Shown: piece by piece, positions 11,516-22,949 of the stretch
Position numbering within the stretch: the first letter of the stretch is position 1
Layout of the letters: every line of letters starts with the position of its first letter
Assembly: GCA_021292165.1 (NCBI GenBank)
Contig: CM037879.1
Span: 260,903,921-260,967,920, forward strand
Length of the DNA: 64,000 bases
Source of the DNA: Shinisaurus crocodilurus
Taxonomy: Eukaryota; Chordata; Lepidosauria; Squamata; Shinisauridae
Direction of reading: 5' to 3'
Position numbers and translations under genes: made by a program
Notes under the pieces: generated by a model
Seen by the model: the letters and a program-made list of their open reading frames with translations, nothing else
The model's database searches: none
What the model was told of the DNA's origin: nothing

Positions 11516-11729
11516 TCCATTTGGCTGGGGACTCCAATTTTGGTGGGGGCTCCTAATCCATTGCAGGTTTTACCTGGAGCTATATAGGAGCTATCCATGG
11601 TGCTGGCCTCCACCCCCAAAATAGGTTTACCGCCATGGAGCACCATGGAGAGCTCCTGCAAAGCTCCAAATAAAAGCTGCAACGCATTAGGAGCCCCACT
11701 GAAATAGAGGAGTCAGCAGCCTCCACTTA
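11516..11729. mobile_element. Palindromic hAT MITE (family A), copy 2, degraded ends
   Basis: The interior matches the other copies (GAGCTATCCATGGTGCTGGC, CCCCAAAATAGGTTTACCGC, AGGAGCCCCACTGAAATAGA). The outer TIRs are mutated and no clear duplication remains. Edges approximate. Confidence 0.75.
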
Positions 11730-11735
11730 CATGTG

Positions 11736-12108
11736 TCCAATATCTGTGATGGGGGATAACAAGGAGATTCCCAGTGGGAGGGAGAGCAGAGCCCAGGGGA
11801 ATCCCAGACTGGAAATAACATGGGCATTCCTTCCTTTGCGCACTGTGCACGCCCCAGCTAGATGCGAGTGGCGCACAACAGAGGTGAGGGACTCAGCAGC
11901 AGGCACTTGCAGGACCAGTTCCTGCAAGCACCTGTCAAGCCCCTTTCTCCATGCCTCTCCCCGTACACAGAGAAAAGTGGGTGGGGTCATATGACATCAT
12001 GGGAGGGGTTTTGGTGCGGGGCTGTGCCCCCTTGGCATCATCCAGCCCAGCAGCTTGGTCCACGGGGGCAATCCAGCCCCTGGACCAAAAGAGGTTGCCC
12101 ACCCCAAT
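11736..12108. mobile_element. Probable hAT-like remnant, right end
   Basis: Ends AAAGAGGTTGCCCACCCC, like the inverted hAT end GGGGTGGGCAACCT. The interior is GC-moderate with no conserved frame. The left boundary, placed next to the MITE at 11729, is uncertain. Confidence 0.4.
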
Positions 12109-12798
12109 CTACAGAAATGACTGTCTGTGTATGTACAACCTTAGAGCAGCCTGATGTGTAGAGAGATTGCTGCTGTTACTGGTGAATGACTTGCAAGAAC
12201 AGAAAAAGGAAGAGACCAATTCTCTAGAAAAACTTGGTCTTAAAATCAAAATGGGAGCTGACGGCTAATATGTGGGTGGGGGCGGGGGACACCCCCCAAA
12301 AACTTCAGGGACCATGATTTCAAGGTATTGCGATTTTGCTTACTTTACAATAGTCTTATGACTCAAACCTTCCATTTATATTTTTTAAAAAGTTGTTCTG
12401 TTTTCTTTTCCTGCTTCTAGGAAATGACTATGATCAGAATGAACATTCCTCAGATGGTTATAATTCCCAATAGATTGAAAAAGGCGGAGTGGATTCTCTG
12501 TGCAGTCATTCTGCAGAATCAGGTCCAAATGGATATGTTATCCACTGCATACCAATCCCCTCAAGGCATACAACATTTTGTAGCAGCATTATACTATCCA
12601 ACTTTCATCAGAACACAGAAAATACTGAAGACAAGTTAGGAGCTACTACATAAGGATGCAGCATGCCCCAGGATTATTTGGGATGCTTTAATTATCCCTG
12701 AAAACCCTTTAATCACTCCTCTATTATAATCAGAGTGGATAAAGAGTATGCTTAAGGGTGACATCAGGATCTCACACTCATTAGTAATTTTTGAAACT

Positions 12799-13595
12799 TA
12801 CCGTATTGTTCCGAGTATAGGCTGCTCCTGATTATAAGCCACACCCTTAAAGTTTGGTGCTATTTTAAATTTTTTCTGATTAATTTTTTGATTTTCTGAG
12901 TGGTGCGGAGCAGTTCTCAGCGCCGCTTGAGCCCACTGCGCAGGTGCGGTCACTGGTGCCGCCGCCGGCAGCTGGGCCCCGGGGCGAGCGAGCGCGCCCT
13001 CAGAAGGCCTTTCCCGCCTGCTTCCTGAGGCGGTGGTGGCGACCCTCCTCCTGATGGGCTATCATCATGGCCAGCGAAGAGTTGGCTGGCGGCGGCAGCA
13101 AACTCCGCCTGAAGCGCAGGAGGCCGCCGGAGCCGCTGGGGGACAGCCTTGCTCCTCCTCCTTGCCGGATGAGGTGAGCTCGGGCAGGGAAGCGGAGGAT
13201 TCAATCCGGCGCCTCACCCGCAGAGGTGGCTGGCTCTGCCTGTGTGTGAGAGTGCGGGGCGGGTGTGGGCTAGTTTGAGGGGGGGGTCTGTGTGTAGATG
13301 TGAGGGGGGGTGAGTGTGTGTTTGAGAATGTGAGAGAAAGGGGGACTGATTGTGGGGGGGAGTAAGTGAGTGAGAGGGGGGTCATCTGTTGAACAAGGCT
13401 GCTTGTTACAATAAGAATTAAAATATAATAAAGGGTAATCAATCTATACCAAGGGAACTTGAGCTAACTTTCCTTAATGGAAAAGCAAGAAGGTGGTAAA
13501 TTGAATAATTTCAGTGAATTTTAATGAAGTTACTTCATTATCTGCATTTTGAGACTATCAGTACTGATGATGCAGGATTGCTACAGCATTCATAG
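12799..13595 (+). other. CpG-rich, exon-like block after a lone matching transposon end
   Basis: 12799-12822 repeats the TIR of the 13596 MITE (TACCGTATTGTTCCGAGTAT), followed by ATTATAAGCCACACCC, also resembling MITE interior. From about 12900 to 13220 the sequence turns CpG-rich and looks like a promoter and first exon. An ATG at 13067 opens a 36-codon frame starting MASEELAGGGSKLRLKRRRP, and GAG|GTGAGC at 13173/13174 matches a splice donor just before the stop. A G-rich stretch (13255-13385) follows, then AT-rich DNA. It could be a captured host exon, the 5' exon of a deleted autonomous transposon, or an antisense first exon within ABTB3. I do not recognise the peptide. Confidence 0.4.
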
Positions 13596-13755
13596 TACCA
13601 TATTGTTCCGAGTATAGGCCGCACTTTCCCCCCAGTATTTTTATTGGGGGGGTTTGTGTGGTTTTTTTGCAACATCACGATTGTAGGCCGCACCCCTAGT
13701 TTAAAGACTTACATTAGGGGGGGAAAGTACGGCCTATACTCAGAACAATACGGTA
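13596..13755. mobile_element. Short palindromic MITE with TATTGTTCCGAGTATAGGCC ends
   Basis: Starts TACCATATTGTTCCGAGTAT and ends with the inverted copy ATACTCAGAACAATACGGTA. The arms match over about 38 bp (GGCCGCACTTTCCCCCC / GGGGGGAAAGTACGGCC). The ends could be TA-flanked. Superfamily not assigned. Confidence 0.8.
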
Positions 13756-13861
13756 TATTTCTGAGAGTATGGAATAAGTGTTTGGTACTTCCCTGGACTA
13801 ATTAACCCAGTATATGCATGTGACTTTATACACATGGCAATGGATAATACAAAAAAAAAAG

Positions 13862-14165
13862 TATCTAAATTAGGACTAAGATGACTCAGAGGTGACATGA
13901 CAAAGATTTACAAAATTATGCTTAAGTGTTCAGAAAGATGAAGACGGAGAGAGATTTTTCTCCTTTTTCTCAGAACACGAGAACTTGGGGTCACCCAGTG
14001 AAATTGACTGGCAGTAGATTCAGGATAGGCAAAAGGAAGTATTTCTGCACACAATACAGTACTCAGATTCATTGGCCCAAGATGTGGCAATGGCTACTAC
14101 CTTAGCTAATGATCAGGGATTATGGGAGTTGTAGTCCAAAACAACTGGAAGGCACCAAGTTACCT
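13862..14165 (+). mobile_element. LINE 3' fragment (same type as 39490-39950) next to a half family B MITE
   Basis: TTACAAAATTATGCTTAAGT and CTTGGGGTCACCCAGTGAAA correspond to YKIM and NLGVTQ-like segments, as in the 39490 copy, but with stops. 14108-14165 carries GGGAGTTGTAGTCCAAAACA, half a family B MITE. Confidence 0.6.
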
Positions 14166-14610
14166 ACACCTGCGGTACTCCTGACTCTGATTCAGCAGGG
14201 CTCTTCTTATTACCATTACTGCAGTCTGTGACTCACATATGGCAAATGTATTTTCCATCACAAGCTTATATAACTTGTGACCCACCATACCAAACGCAGT
14301 CCACTAACTTTACAAGGTAGCCCACCAGATGTTCAGTAAGTCTCCTCTTTCTTCTGTCTGCCTGGATGGCAAAAACTGGAGGTTGTTAAGTGCCAGCAGG
14401 CTATCTTGCGGGGTTGGTTGCCTGTGTTCAGATTGGTGAATATCAAGTCACGCAGGCCTGTTCCATTAAAAAAAAAGAAGATAGAATGTCTAACCAGGCA
14501 GGCTGCAGCTCCTCTTTCAGAGATTGTCTTGAGTAACGCAGCTCAATGGGAGCTGTTAGCCCAGCGAAGGTCTAGACGAAGACTGAGGGCTGATAACGGC
14601 CTTGAGTGCC

Positions 14611-15318
14611 ATTTTTTATTTTTTTATTTGTTCCATTTATGGATCGCCCATCTGGCCAGCAACCCGGCCACTCTGGGCGATGTACAACATGATAAAACAC
14701 AGAATAAAATACATTTAAAGCAGTATAAAATTTTAAAATCTTAGCCCACCCCATATTCCTGCCTGAACAGCCATGGTTTTAGTGAGCGGTGGAAGCTCAG
14801 CAGAGAGGGGGCATAGCAGAGGTCACTAGGGAGAGAGTTCCACAGTATGGGGGCCACCACAAAAAAGGCCCTCTTCCTAGTCCCCACCAGTCTAGCTGCT
14901 CTGGCTGAAGGGACAAGGAGAAGGCCGTCCGTGGCAGATCTTGTTGAGCGGCCTACTTGGTGTTGCTGGAGACACTCCTTGAGATAAACTGGACCGGAGT
15001 ATAGGGTTTTAAAGGTCAAAACCAACACCTTGAATTTGGCTCGGCAGGCAACTGGTAGCCAGTGCAGCTTTTTGAGCACTGGAGTGATGTGATCCCTCCG
15101 GCGGCTGCCTTTAACCAGGCGAGCCGCTGTGTTCTGTACCAGCTGTAGCTTCCGAACCGTCTTCCAGGGTAACCCCACGTAGAGCGCATTACAGTAGTCT
15201 AGGAGAGAGGAGACCAAGGCATGAACCACTGATGGGAGCAGATGATTAGGAAGGTAGGGGCGCAGCTGCCATATCAGATGGAGTTGATACAGCACCGCCT
15301 GGCTCACAGCTGACACCT
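14611..15318 (-). mobile_element. L2-like LINE 3' fragment with intact frame
   Basis: Minus strand. An uninterrupted frame ends at 14741 and carries HALVSSLLDYCNALYVGLPW, KLQLVQNTAARLVKGSRRRD and HITPVLKKLHWLPVACRAKF, ending with SLLSFHRSLKPWLFRQEYGV. The 3' UTR runs to 14611. It is truncated 5' near 15318, next to a SINE-like tail (15318-15360). This is the youngest-looking CR1/L2 fragment in the window. The sequence on both sides may be one older element that it split. Confidence 0.85.
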
Positions 15319-15719
15319 GAGCTTGGTAGAAAGGTGGGGTACAAATCAAATAAATAAATATACTTGCTGACCCTGATTCACCAGTTGCAGCTGGGCCTGC
15401 TTCTTCATTGGTTACAGTGAGCTCTTCCTCCTCATGAGTAGACCCTTGCTCCCAAGTAGGCCATCCCACCTGAGTAAACCCTGGCCGAACGGGTCTTCTC
15501 GTGGCCAAGCAGGTGCTCTGACGATGACTCCGAGCGTCCCAACTGGTCCTTCGCCACCAGTGCTCTGCAGAGCAGTGGGGCAAAGGAGGAGAGCCGGGAA
15601 CCACAGCAGGGCTGGGGTCGAAGGGGTTCTTTGGGACCTCAGGCTAGGCGTCCCTGCCACAGGACTCCTCCGGTTGCCCCATGTCTTCTGTGGGAGTGGG
15701 CTGTGCTGAGGGATTGAAA

Positions 15720-15742
15720 TCCTCCTCCTCCTCCTCCTCCTC
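15720..15742. repeat. (TCC)n microsatellite
   Basis: About 7 units within the acidic-tract-encoding region. Confidence 0.85.
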
Positions 15743-17227
15743 TGAAGAGGTCTCCCCTGGGCTTGGGTCGGCCAGGAGCCTGACAGAGGTGCATTATCCT
15801 TCAGTGTACTGTCAGAAACACACCTCTGAAAATAACTTTAAATGTACAGTACTCAGCATCATGCATATTAAAAAGAATGCATTTTTGCATACAGTCTGTG
15901 CACATCCAAAGACAACCCAAAGGTTTCACACTTGGACAATCCTTGGTGTCATTACATTACTGAAAGATACCTACTAACTCCTGACTAAGGTATGTTTTAT
16001 ATTCTTACACTTGTCCTGCCAAGTGGTGAAGAAACTCTTACCATTGCCTTGCTTCTCTGGATTTCGGATCGAGGGACGAAAGTTTAATAAGATTCTCCCA
16101 AACCCTTGGTGAGCTAACATATGCATGCGGCAGTAAATTACCACATGATAAACATTGTCTGAGTTCACCCTTACTTTCAAAGAGATGTGTGTCTGTCTCC
16201 CCCTATATATAGTACCCTACAACATAATTATTAATAATCCTGTGTCAAAGATGCTTTACAGCTTTATTTGCTATCCAAGCAACTTGGCCAAGGGACCTAA
16301 GCTGAGAAATAGCGATTTATTCAAAATAACATTGTTGAGCATCATGGCTGAGCAGCGATTTGTACCTCAGCTCCCTATATGTAAACCAAGCAATATGCAC
16401 AACTCATAAAATCAGCCCTGAGTGAGCTACTGCCATCCTCATGCAATATGTGTTTCATCAACTGTGAACTTGCTGTAAATTTTCCATGTTGATTTAATGA
16501 TAACCAGTGTGCTTAGTAATTTCCCGTGCCAACTGTAAGATATATTTAAAAAATTACTTTTCTTCTTTTCTACCCTGAGCATACCAGAAGCTTCCAATTT
16601 AGGAAACATAAATATACCATTCTCCAGAACAGACATGATGAACACCTATCAATATCCTAAAAATGTTAGGTGGTAGGAAATTTATAATGGCAAATGTGGT
16701 GGTGGGGTTTCCTATTGGACTGCAACATTGTGCACTTGGAGAACATTGTCCTGGGCCCGAAGGGCCCCAGCTATTAATCCTAATCCATGTTATGTGCCTC
16801 TGTTTCCCTTTCCACCTTTTCTCTTGTTTGCTTAGAACCAAAGCAATCTGAACAAGGGGACCATTTCCTATTATGGGTTGCCTAGCAACAGCAGGTCCTC
16901 AATAAAAAATGGAGCATATACAGAATGAAATACTGAAGTAGGAAGAGTAAATTATTATTGCTGTGTATCTTTCTTGATGCACATCTGTTACTCTGATTAC
17001 TACTTCCAATAATAACAGAAATATGTAAAGCATGAACAATGGCCAAAAGAGTAACAATAAATAAATAAATCCATTAAATGCCGGCATAAGGATGAGGCAA
17101 GTAAAATGCCTCAAACCAAAAGAATTCAAAATGAGCATTTCTAATATTCAGGGACCAGCACAATAACCGTAACTCTGATTCGAGAGATGAGGTGATAAAA
17201 GGAACAGAATTCAATAGATGCTACCAG

Positions 17228-17362
17228 GGCTCTCCAGCCTTGGGTCCCCAGATGTTGCTGGCCTACAGCTCCCAGCATACTCAGCCAGCATGGCTAATGG
17301 CAAGGGATTCTGGGAGCTGTAGTCCAGCAACATTTGGGGACCCAAGGTTGGAGACCCCTGTG
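17228..17362. mobile_element. Family B palindromic MITE
   Basis: CAGGGCTCTCCAGCCTTGGG at the left and CCCAAGGTTGGAGACCCCTG at the right are inverted repeats. The arms carry CCTACAGCTCCCAGCATACT and TGGGAGCTGTAGTCCAGCAA. Confidence 0.85.
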
Positions 17363-17767
17363 CTAAACCATTAATTAGGTGGGCACCACATTAAAGGTTT
17401 ACAAATGATTAAGTAATGGTTTCATGTTGACCATTTTCTTTTTTCCTTTTCTGCTGCAAAATATTAATTTCATGGTTTTTAGATTAATTAGGTATCCCTA
17501 CTTCATTCTTACATTTCATATGTCACACACTGGTTTGGCAAATAACCGCCATCATGTGAAAGTCTTGTTTCCTTTTATGATGTCATGAAAGGTAACCATA
17601 TTCGTGTTTTGACAGAAATGGTTCTATTTTGCTTTTGCTTGCTTTATTGCTAAATTTGCTGTCCTATGTTTGAAACTTTAACTGCACTACTACTTAAAAC
17701 AACAACATTGAATTTATTCCTTTTTGAAGCATCTTAGGGCCTCTTTACACTTTGGCCAAGTTAGGAC

Positions 17768-18207
17768 ATAATACTAAACTATGTTTTAGCATTACATGTT
17801 TGAGTGTCAGGTTCATGTGCTTGCCTCTACCTTCCTCTCTTTTCCTATGGCACGGCCACAAGGAGATCAGAAGCAACCATTTCTGCTTTAAACTCACCAA
17901 TGTTCCCCATTATTTTCAGACTCAGACTGATTAGTTTAGACTTTAAACTTCGGTTTATTAACAAGCCAGGATCATAACACACAGTTTGATCCTGTTTTGT
18001 TTGAACAAACCAGAATTTAAACTAATCAGAGTTCCTCCAAATTCAGACATAACAGGGAACTCTGGTTAGTTAAAAAACGGAAGTGGATGCTTCTGATTTC
18101 TTCCTTGTGACCATGCCAGAAGAGGAGAGAGGAGGGGAAGTGTTAAAGCCCAAACTTTGTACAAGTCCTACGTATACAACACTAAACCATAGTTTAGCAT
18201 TATGTTT
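17768..18207. mobile_element. ~440-bp foldback element
   Basis: Long imperfect palindrome. CATAATACTAAACTATGTTT (17768) mirrors AACCATAGTTTAGCATTATG (18187). CACGGCCACAAGGAGATCAG mirrors TTCTTCCTTGTGACCATGCC. CTGATTAGTTTAGAC mirrors AACTAATCAG. The centre lies near 17980 (AGGATCATAACACACAGTTT). A non-autonomous DNA transposon; the superfamily is not evident. Confidence 0.75.
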
Positions 18208-19267
18208 AAAAAAATCTAGGGGTACCATCCAGCCAACATTACACATTATTAGCTCCCATCAATTTCAACAAGAAAGAGTTATGCAAGTGCTTAACTTTCC
18301 AATTAACAACAATGAGACTTAGTAATATGATAAAGTGGTATCCCCATAACAGAAGTCCGATCTACAATGAAGATGAAAAGACCATGCACAACACATAAGA
18401 AGCACGTATGCATTTGTTGTACAATATACAAATTGTGAGGAACAGATATACCAAAATATGTGTACGTGAGAGGGGGTGCATCTTTAAATATTGGATCAAA
18501 ATATCCAATACACACTACCTCCCCATGGTAAGGTTAAAACCAAACAGCACATTAAGAAACCTGACTTGGTACAACTCTTCCTGGACTGCACTACTTCAGC
18601 CTATAGGTGAAATAATCACATAACTGAACACTCCCGCTCATTTAAAAAAAATGTTCCATGTATATAGTAAGAGTTTTGGATCTTTCCCTCCAGTCTATTA
18701 ATTTCCCATGTGCAGGGAGTTTGTTTACAACAGGGAAGCATTCATGAATGTGATCTCTCACCTACAATTTTAAGTGGTACAGTCCCCAGAAGAGTTCTGC
18801 AATGTGGTATTTCTGGACATGTATCTAGTTCAGCTTTCGGACGGTGTTTCCTCAATGAAAGAAAATGCACTCCTCCACAGAAACTGCATCCCAATATGAT
18901 GCTTTATTATGTGTATTTCTCTAGAAGTGATACTCTTATTCTGAGAAACGACATTGGTTTGGAAACAGTCCTAAATGGACATGAAAACTGCTTGTCAAGG
19001 AGGATGCTGGAAAGTGCCAATCATCCTCAGGCAGGCACCTTTGTTTCCAAACCCAGGTTTAACATCTTGTTGAAGTGATCTGATGGAATCTGCGAATACA
19101 GCAAGGAAGCACCATCTCCTACTTGTACTAGACAGAAACAAACTAGGCTCACCAGAGCTGACAGAGTATAGCAAGGATCAGCAGCTGTGGGCAGAAACCA
19201 CCTTCTCAGCTGTGAATTTGGGAGGAATTCTGCTTTTCATCTGTATGACCGGAGAGATGCTGCCAGT

Positions 19268-19473
19268 GTAGGCGGGTGACTCCTATTTCACTGGGGCTCC
19301 TAATCCATTGCAACTTTTATTTGGGGCTTAATAGGAGCTATCCAGGGTGCTTCATGGCAGTGAACCTATTTTGGGGATAGGGTTCAGCACCATGGATAGC
19401 TCCTATAAAGCTCCAAATAAAACCTGTAATGGATTAGGAACCCCACCGAAATAGGCGTTACCAGCCTCCCCTG
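19268..19473. mobile_element. Palindromic hAT MITE (family A), copy 3
   Basis: Right TIR GTTACCAGCCTCCCCTG; left TIR partly degraded (GTAGGCGGGTGACTCC). Flanked by CTGCCAGT (19260-19267) and CTGCCACA (19474-19481), 6 of 8 identical. The palindromic interior is conserved. Confidence 0.82.
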
Positions 19474-19925
19474 CTGCCACAAAGCTGAAATGGTGGGGGG
19501 AGGGGGGCTGGGAGTGCTTTTGGGAGACCAAGAGCACAACATGAGAAGAATGATATTCAGCAGGGCTTCCCAAAAGTGGCCCCAGCAGCTTCCCCCGTGC
19601 CAGCCATGAAAGCTGGCTCCAGCTTTAAGGGCCCCCCAGGCAAAGCACCTTCTAGTGCCCCCCCTCTTCTGCTGGTGGGCCCTAGCAAGTTCACCTGGAA
19701 GTGTTGGCAGGAATTTCCCACAATGCCCCAGAGTGATGCTGTGTTGGATTTATTGTGGGAAATTAAAATGGCAGCTGGATCGAGCCCCTTGGGAGCACTG
19801 GCCCTGCTGGAGCGCCGGCGGCAGCTGCCCAACACTGCAAGAGGCTGATGCCAGCCCTGCCAACCATTCATTCATTTCCTCTAAAATTTGCATCCCGCCT
19901 TTCTTTCTCAAAAAACCAGAGCTGT

Positions 19926-19996
19926 TAAGGGTGCAATCCTATGCAAGTTTAGGACAGAAAAAAGGCCTCCAACTCCCAGCATGCCCCCCAGTCAGT
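19926..19996. mobile_element. Short Harbinger-like MITE, left half
   Basis: TTAAGGGTGCAATCCTATGC, then AAGTTTAGGACAGAAAAAAG and CCTCCAACTCCCAGCATGCC. The right half is missing before the SINE at 20005. Confidence 0.6.
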
Positions 19997-20004
19997 AGGT
20001 TGTT

Positions 20005-20180
20005 AGGGGAGGGGCAGCAGCTCAGTGGTAATGCCTCTTGCTTTGCATGCAGAAGGCCCAGGTTCAATCCCCGGCATCTCCAGGTAGGGATACCCTGGAG
20101 AGCCATTGCTGCCTGTCACTCTTGACAATACTGGGCCAGATGGACCAAGGGTCTGACTCACTCTAAGGCAGCTTCCCATG
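20005..20180 (+). repeat. tRNA-derived SINE, copy 3
   Basis: AGCAGCTCAGTGGTAATGCC (box A region) and GGTTCAATCCCCGGCATCTC (box B), then the body to GACTCACTCTAAGGCAGCTT. Its 3' end supplies the target site (TTCCCATG) of the adjoining hAT MITE at 20181. Confidence 0.82.
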
Positions 20181-20386
20181 CAGTGGAGGCTGGCGACTCC
20201 TCCACTGTCAGCGGGGCTGCATATCTGCTCCAGATTTCATTCTGAACCTTAAAGGAGCTATCCAGGGAGCTGAACCCTGTCTCCAAAATAGGTTCCAGGC
20301 ACCCTGGATAGCTCCTTAGAAGTTCATAGTAAAAACCTGGAGTGGATACACAGCCCCGCTGACACCGGAGTCACCAGCCTCCTCTA
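20181..20386. mobile_element. Palindromic hAT MITE (family A), copy 4
   Basis: Starts CAGTGGAGGCTGGCGACTCC and ends AGTCACCAGCCTCCTCTA. Flanked by TTCCCATG (20173-20180) and TTCCTATG (20387-20394), one mismatch in 8. It inserted at the 3' end of a tRNA-derived SINE. Confidence 0.85.
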
Positions 20387-20394
20387 TTCCTATG

Positions 20395-20960
20395 TCGCCA
20401 TGCCAGATGCTTCACGGAAAAGGTGCGTTTTAAGGATGTAAGAGCCACAGCATCACGCAAGTGCTCGGGGAGGCTCTTCCAGGCATGTGAGGCAGCAAGG
20501 GAGAAAAGGTGGAGTCTTTTGAGGGAGCAGGAGAACTTTGGATGGCGGAGCTGGAGGAGCGACGGTCATGGGCAGGGACATGTGGAGATATCAGAGTGGA
20601 GAGATAAAGGAAATTTATTTATTTGTTTATTTATTTATTATATTTATACCCCACCTTTTTTCCTGCAAGGAACCCAAGGCGGCTTACATAATCCTCCTCC
20701 TCCTCCTGCTCCTGCTCTCCATTTTATCCTCACAACAACCCTGTGAGGTAGCCTAGGTTAGACTGAGAGTCAGTGTCTGGCCCAAAGTCACCCAGTGAGC
20801 TTCATGGCCGAGCGGGGACTAGAACCCGGATCTCCCAAGTCCCAGTCCAACACTCTCACCACTACGCCACTCTGGCTCTCAGTGTGAGCAAGGTCACGGA
20901 AGGCTTTGAAGGGAAGGACCAGCCCCTGCTCTTACGCCCTTTAACAGCAGCCTGGCATGC
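20395..20960 (-). mobile_element. CR1/L2-like LINE fragment, minus, interrupted by a Sauria SINE
   Basis: 20395-20616 (GGTGCGTTTTAAGGATGTAA; GGAGGCTCTTCCAGGCATGT) and 20881-20960 (GGTCACGGAAGGCTTTGAAG) form one minus-strand fragment around the SINE 20617-20880. Confidence 0.6.
20617..20880 (-). repeat. Sauria-type SINE, near full length
   Basis: Minus-strand copy with the poly-TTTA tail at 20617-20645, the core block, and a head whose reverse complement reads ACTGGGACTTGGGAGATCCG, with the box B GGTTCTAGTCC. It sits inside a minus-strand CR1/L2-like LINE fragment (20395-20960). Confidence 0.9.
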
Positions 20961-21619
20961 AGAAGTTGAGCAGGTAACGCTTTTCCCATAATGCATCGCC
21001 AGGCCAGCAAAAGTGTCACCTGCTAAAACGTCCTTGTGTCAGGCTGCAGTTAATGGCATGGCCGCGCAGCCAGTTCAAAAAGGGGCAGCCCCGTCTGGAG
21101 GACACAAAATGGATGGAAAAGGAGCGGCCCTCTCCCCTGGCCCAGGTCTCCCGTTCAGTTGGATTAATGCACCCGAAGGAACAAAAACTCTCCAAGAACG
21201 CAGAGCCTCTAAATGCATTCTGAGTATTTCTGACTGAATAGCAGCGCTATTATCAGTATTTCAGGAGACAGCGGGAGCTTCCGACAGAACATGCCGATTC
21301 ATTTGCCTATTTTAAGAAATGAAGAATCAGCACATCAGCAAATAGTGGCTCAGCGATGAAGGAAGTCTTTAGAAGTCCTTCCAATGACAATTAGAAGGAG
21401 CAGCAGGGCTGGGTGAAAAGCTAGACAAATATTCCATCTTGCTTTATACAGAGGCGTGAAAATGTTGTTTTATTTTTCACTTGGTGTGTGTTATATAGGA
21501 CTGAGCAACAATGCCCCTGAATGCTGTGAATTTTTCTGGGTAGGGCATTTTGACTGAACTTTTTTCCTGAGGGGAGAGGCTAAATGTGCAGGGCATTATC
21601 TAGACCCACTCCAGTCTGG

Positions 21620-22949
21620 GTTTTGACCTGGTTACAGGACTGAATCAGCCTTGGTCACCCTGAGCCTTGGTCACCTTTATCAGGAGAGAGACAGGGGGAG
21701 GGCAACCTGTTAATTCTGCTCAATCCTCATCGGCTTTTGATACCATCAACCATAGTATTCTCCTGGACTGACTACATGGGATGGGCATTGGAGGCACCGT
21801 GTTAGTGGTTCCGGTCTTACCTGCAGGATCAATTTCAGAGAGTAATATTGGGTGACTATTCCCTTGGCCCCTTGGCAACTGAACTATGGGGTTCTGCAGG
21901 GTACCATCTTGTCCCCAATGTTGTTCAACATCTATATGAAGCCTCTGGGAGCGGTCATTAGGGAATTTGGCACCAAGTGCCCTCAGTATGCTGACGACAC
22001 ACTGCTCTATCTCCCTGTGACAACTGAATCAGGAGAGGCTGTGCAAGTCCTGGATCAGTGCCTGAATCAGTGAAGGGCTGGATGAGGGCCAATAAACTGA
22101 AGCTGAATCCTGGCAAGATGGAAGCCTTGTGGGTGAGTGGTTCCTGAGTCTGGGAGATAGGCTCAATGCCTGTCCGGGATGTGGTTGCACTCCCTTTGAA
22201 AGATCAGGTTCATAGTCTGGGGGTACTCTTAGATCCATTCTTGTTGCTGGAGTCCCAAGTGAGCATAGCAGCTTTGACCGGTTTGCCAGCTATGGCCTCT
22301 CCTGGACAGGGATAGCTTGGCTACAGTGGTATAGGTGCAAGTCTGGATTATTGCAATGCGCTCTATGTGGGGCTGCCCTTAAGGCTGCTCCGGAAGCTGG
22401 AGCTAGTGCAGAATGCAGCAGCTTGGCTATTGTCAGGAGCTGCCCCTTTTCAGCATGCAACTCCTTTGCTGAGGGAACTGCACTGGCTACCTATTCGCTA
22501 ACAGGTCAGGTTTAAGGTTCTGGCACTTGTGTACAAAGCCCGAAATAACTTGGGACCAGGTTACCTGAGAGAGAGCCTCCTCCCATACCAACCTGCCCGG
22601 TCGCTGAGGTTATCAGAAGGCATGATCCTGGTGGTTCCTCATGGACCTATGGCCCAATTGGAGACCACCAGGAGAAGGGCCTTCAGTGTGGCGGCTCCAT
22701 TTCTGTGGAACTCCCTGCCTCTGGAGGCCAGGCAGGCTCCAACATTGTGTTGTTTCCACTGCCTCCTGAAAACATCTTTATTTCAGGAAGCCTTCTTTGG
22801 TTGACAAGCCACTGTTTTTATTGATATTCTGTTTTTAATATTGTGTTTTATTCTTCTTATATTTTTTGGTCTTTTCTTTTAATGTTCACCACTCTAGAAT
22901 CTGTGTAGATGTGGAACAGTATATAAATGTTTTAAATAAATGAATAAAT
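21620..22949 (+). mobile_element. L2-like LINE including the reverse-transcriptase core, decayed
   Basis: Longest LINE in the window. FDTINHSIL near 21736, TILSPMLFNIYMKPLGAVIR with the catalytic motif QYADDTLLYL at 21983-22012, then CNALYVGLPLRLLRKLELVQ near 22350 and the C-terminal SVAAPFLWNSLPLEARQAPT near 22690. Several frameshifts and stops. The 3' UTR ends TATAAATGTTTTAAATAAAT. Confidence 0.87.

Larger units (their letters stand above)
14350..15800 (-). repeat. Unclassified retroelement-like DNA flanking the L2 insertion
   Basis: 14350-14605 and 15361-15800 surround the LINE. The right part reads, on the minus strand, as an acidic tract (SSEEEEEEEDFNPSAQP, from a (TCC)n run at 15720-15742) and proline-rich sequence, with a stop near 15650. 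It looks like the hinge of a retroelement protein, but no diagnostic domain is visible, so the identity is open. Confidence 0.35.

Noticed and set aside
12421..12474. Plus-strand sequence after a good polypyrimidine tract (TTTTCTTTTCCTGCTTCTAG) reading NDYDQNEHSSDGYNSQ then stop.
   Set aside because: Too short, opposite to the gene, no partner exon and no recognised protein. Left as chance.
18710..19078. 122-codon plus-strand open frame.
   Set aside because: No recognisable domain, no splice or promoter context; expected by chance in 64 kb.
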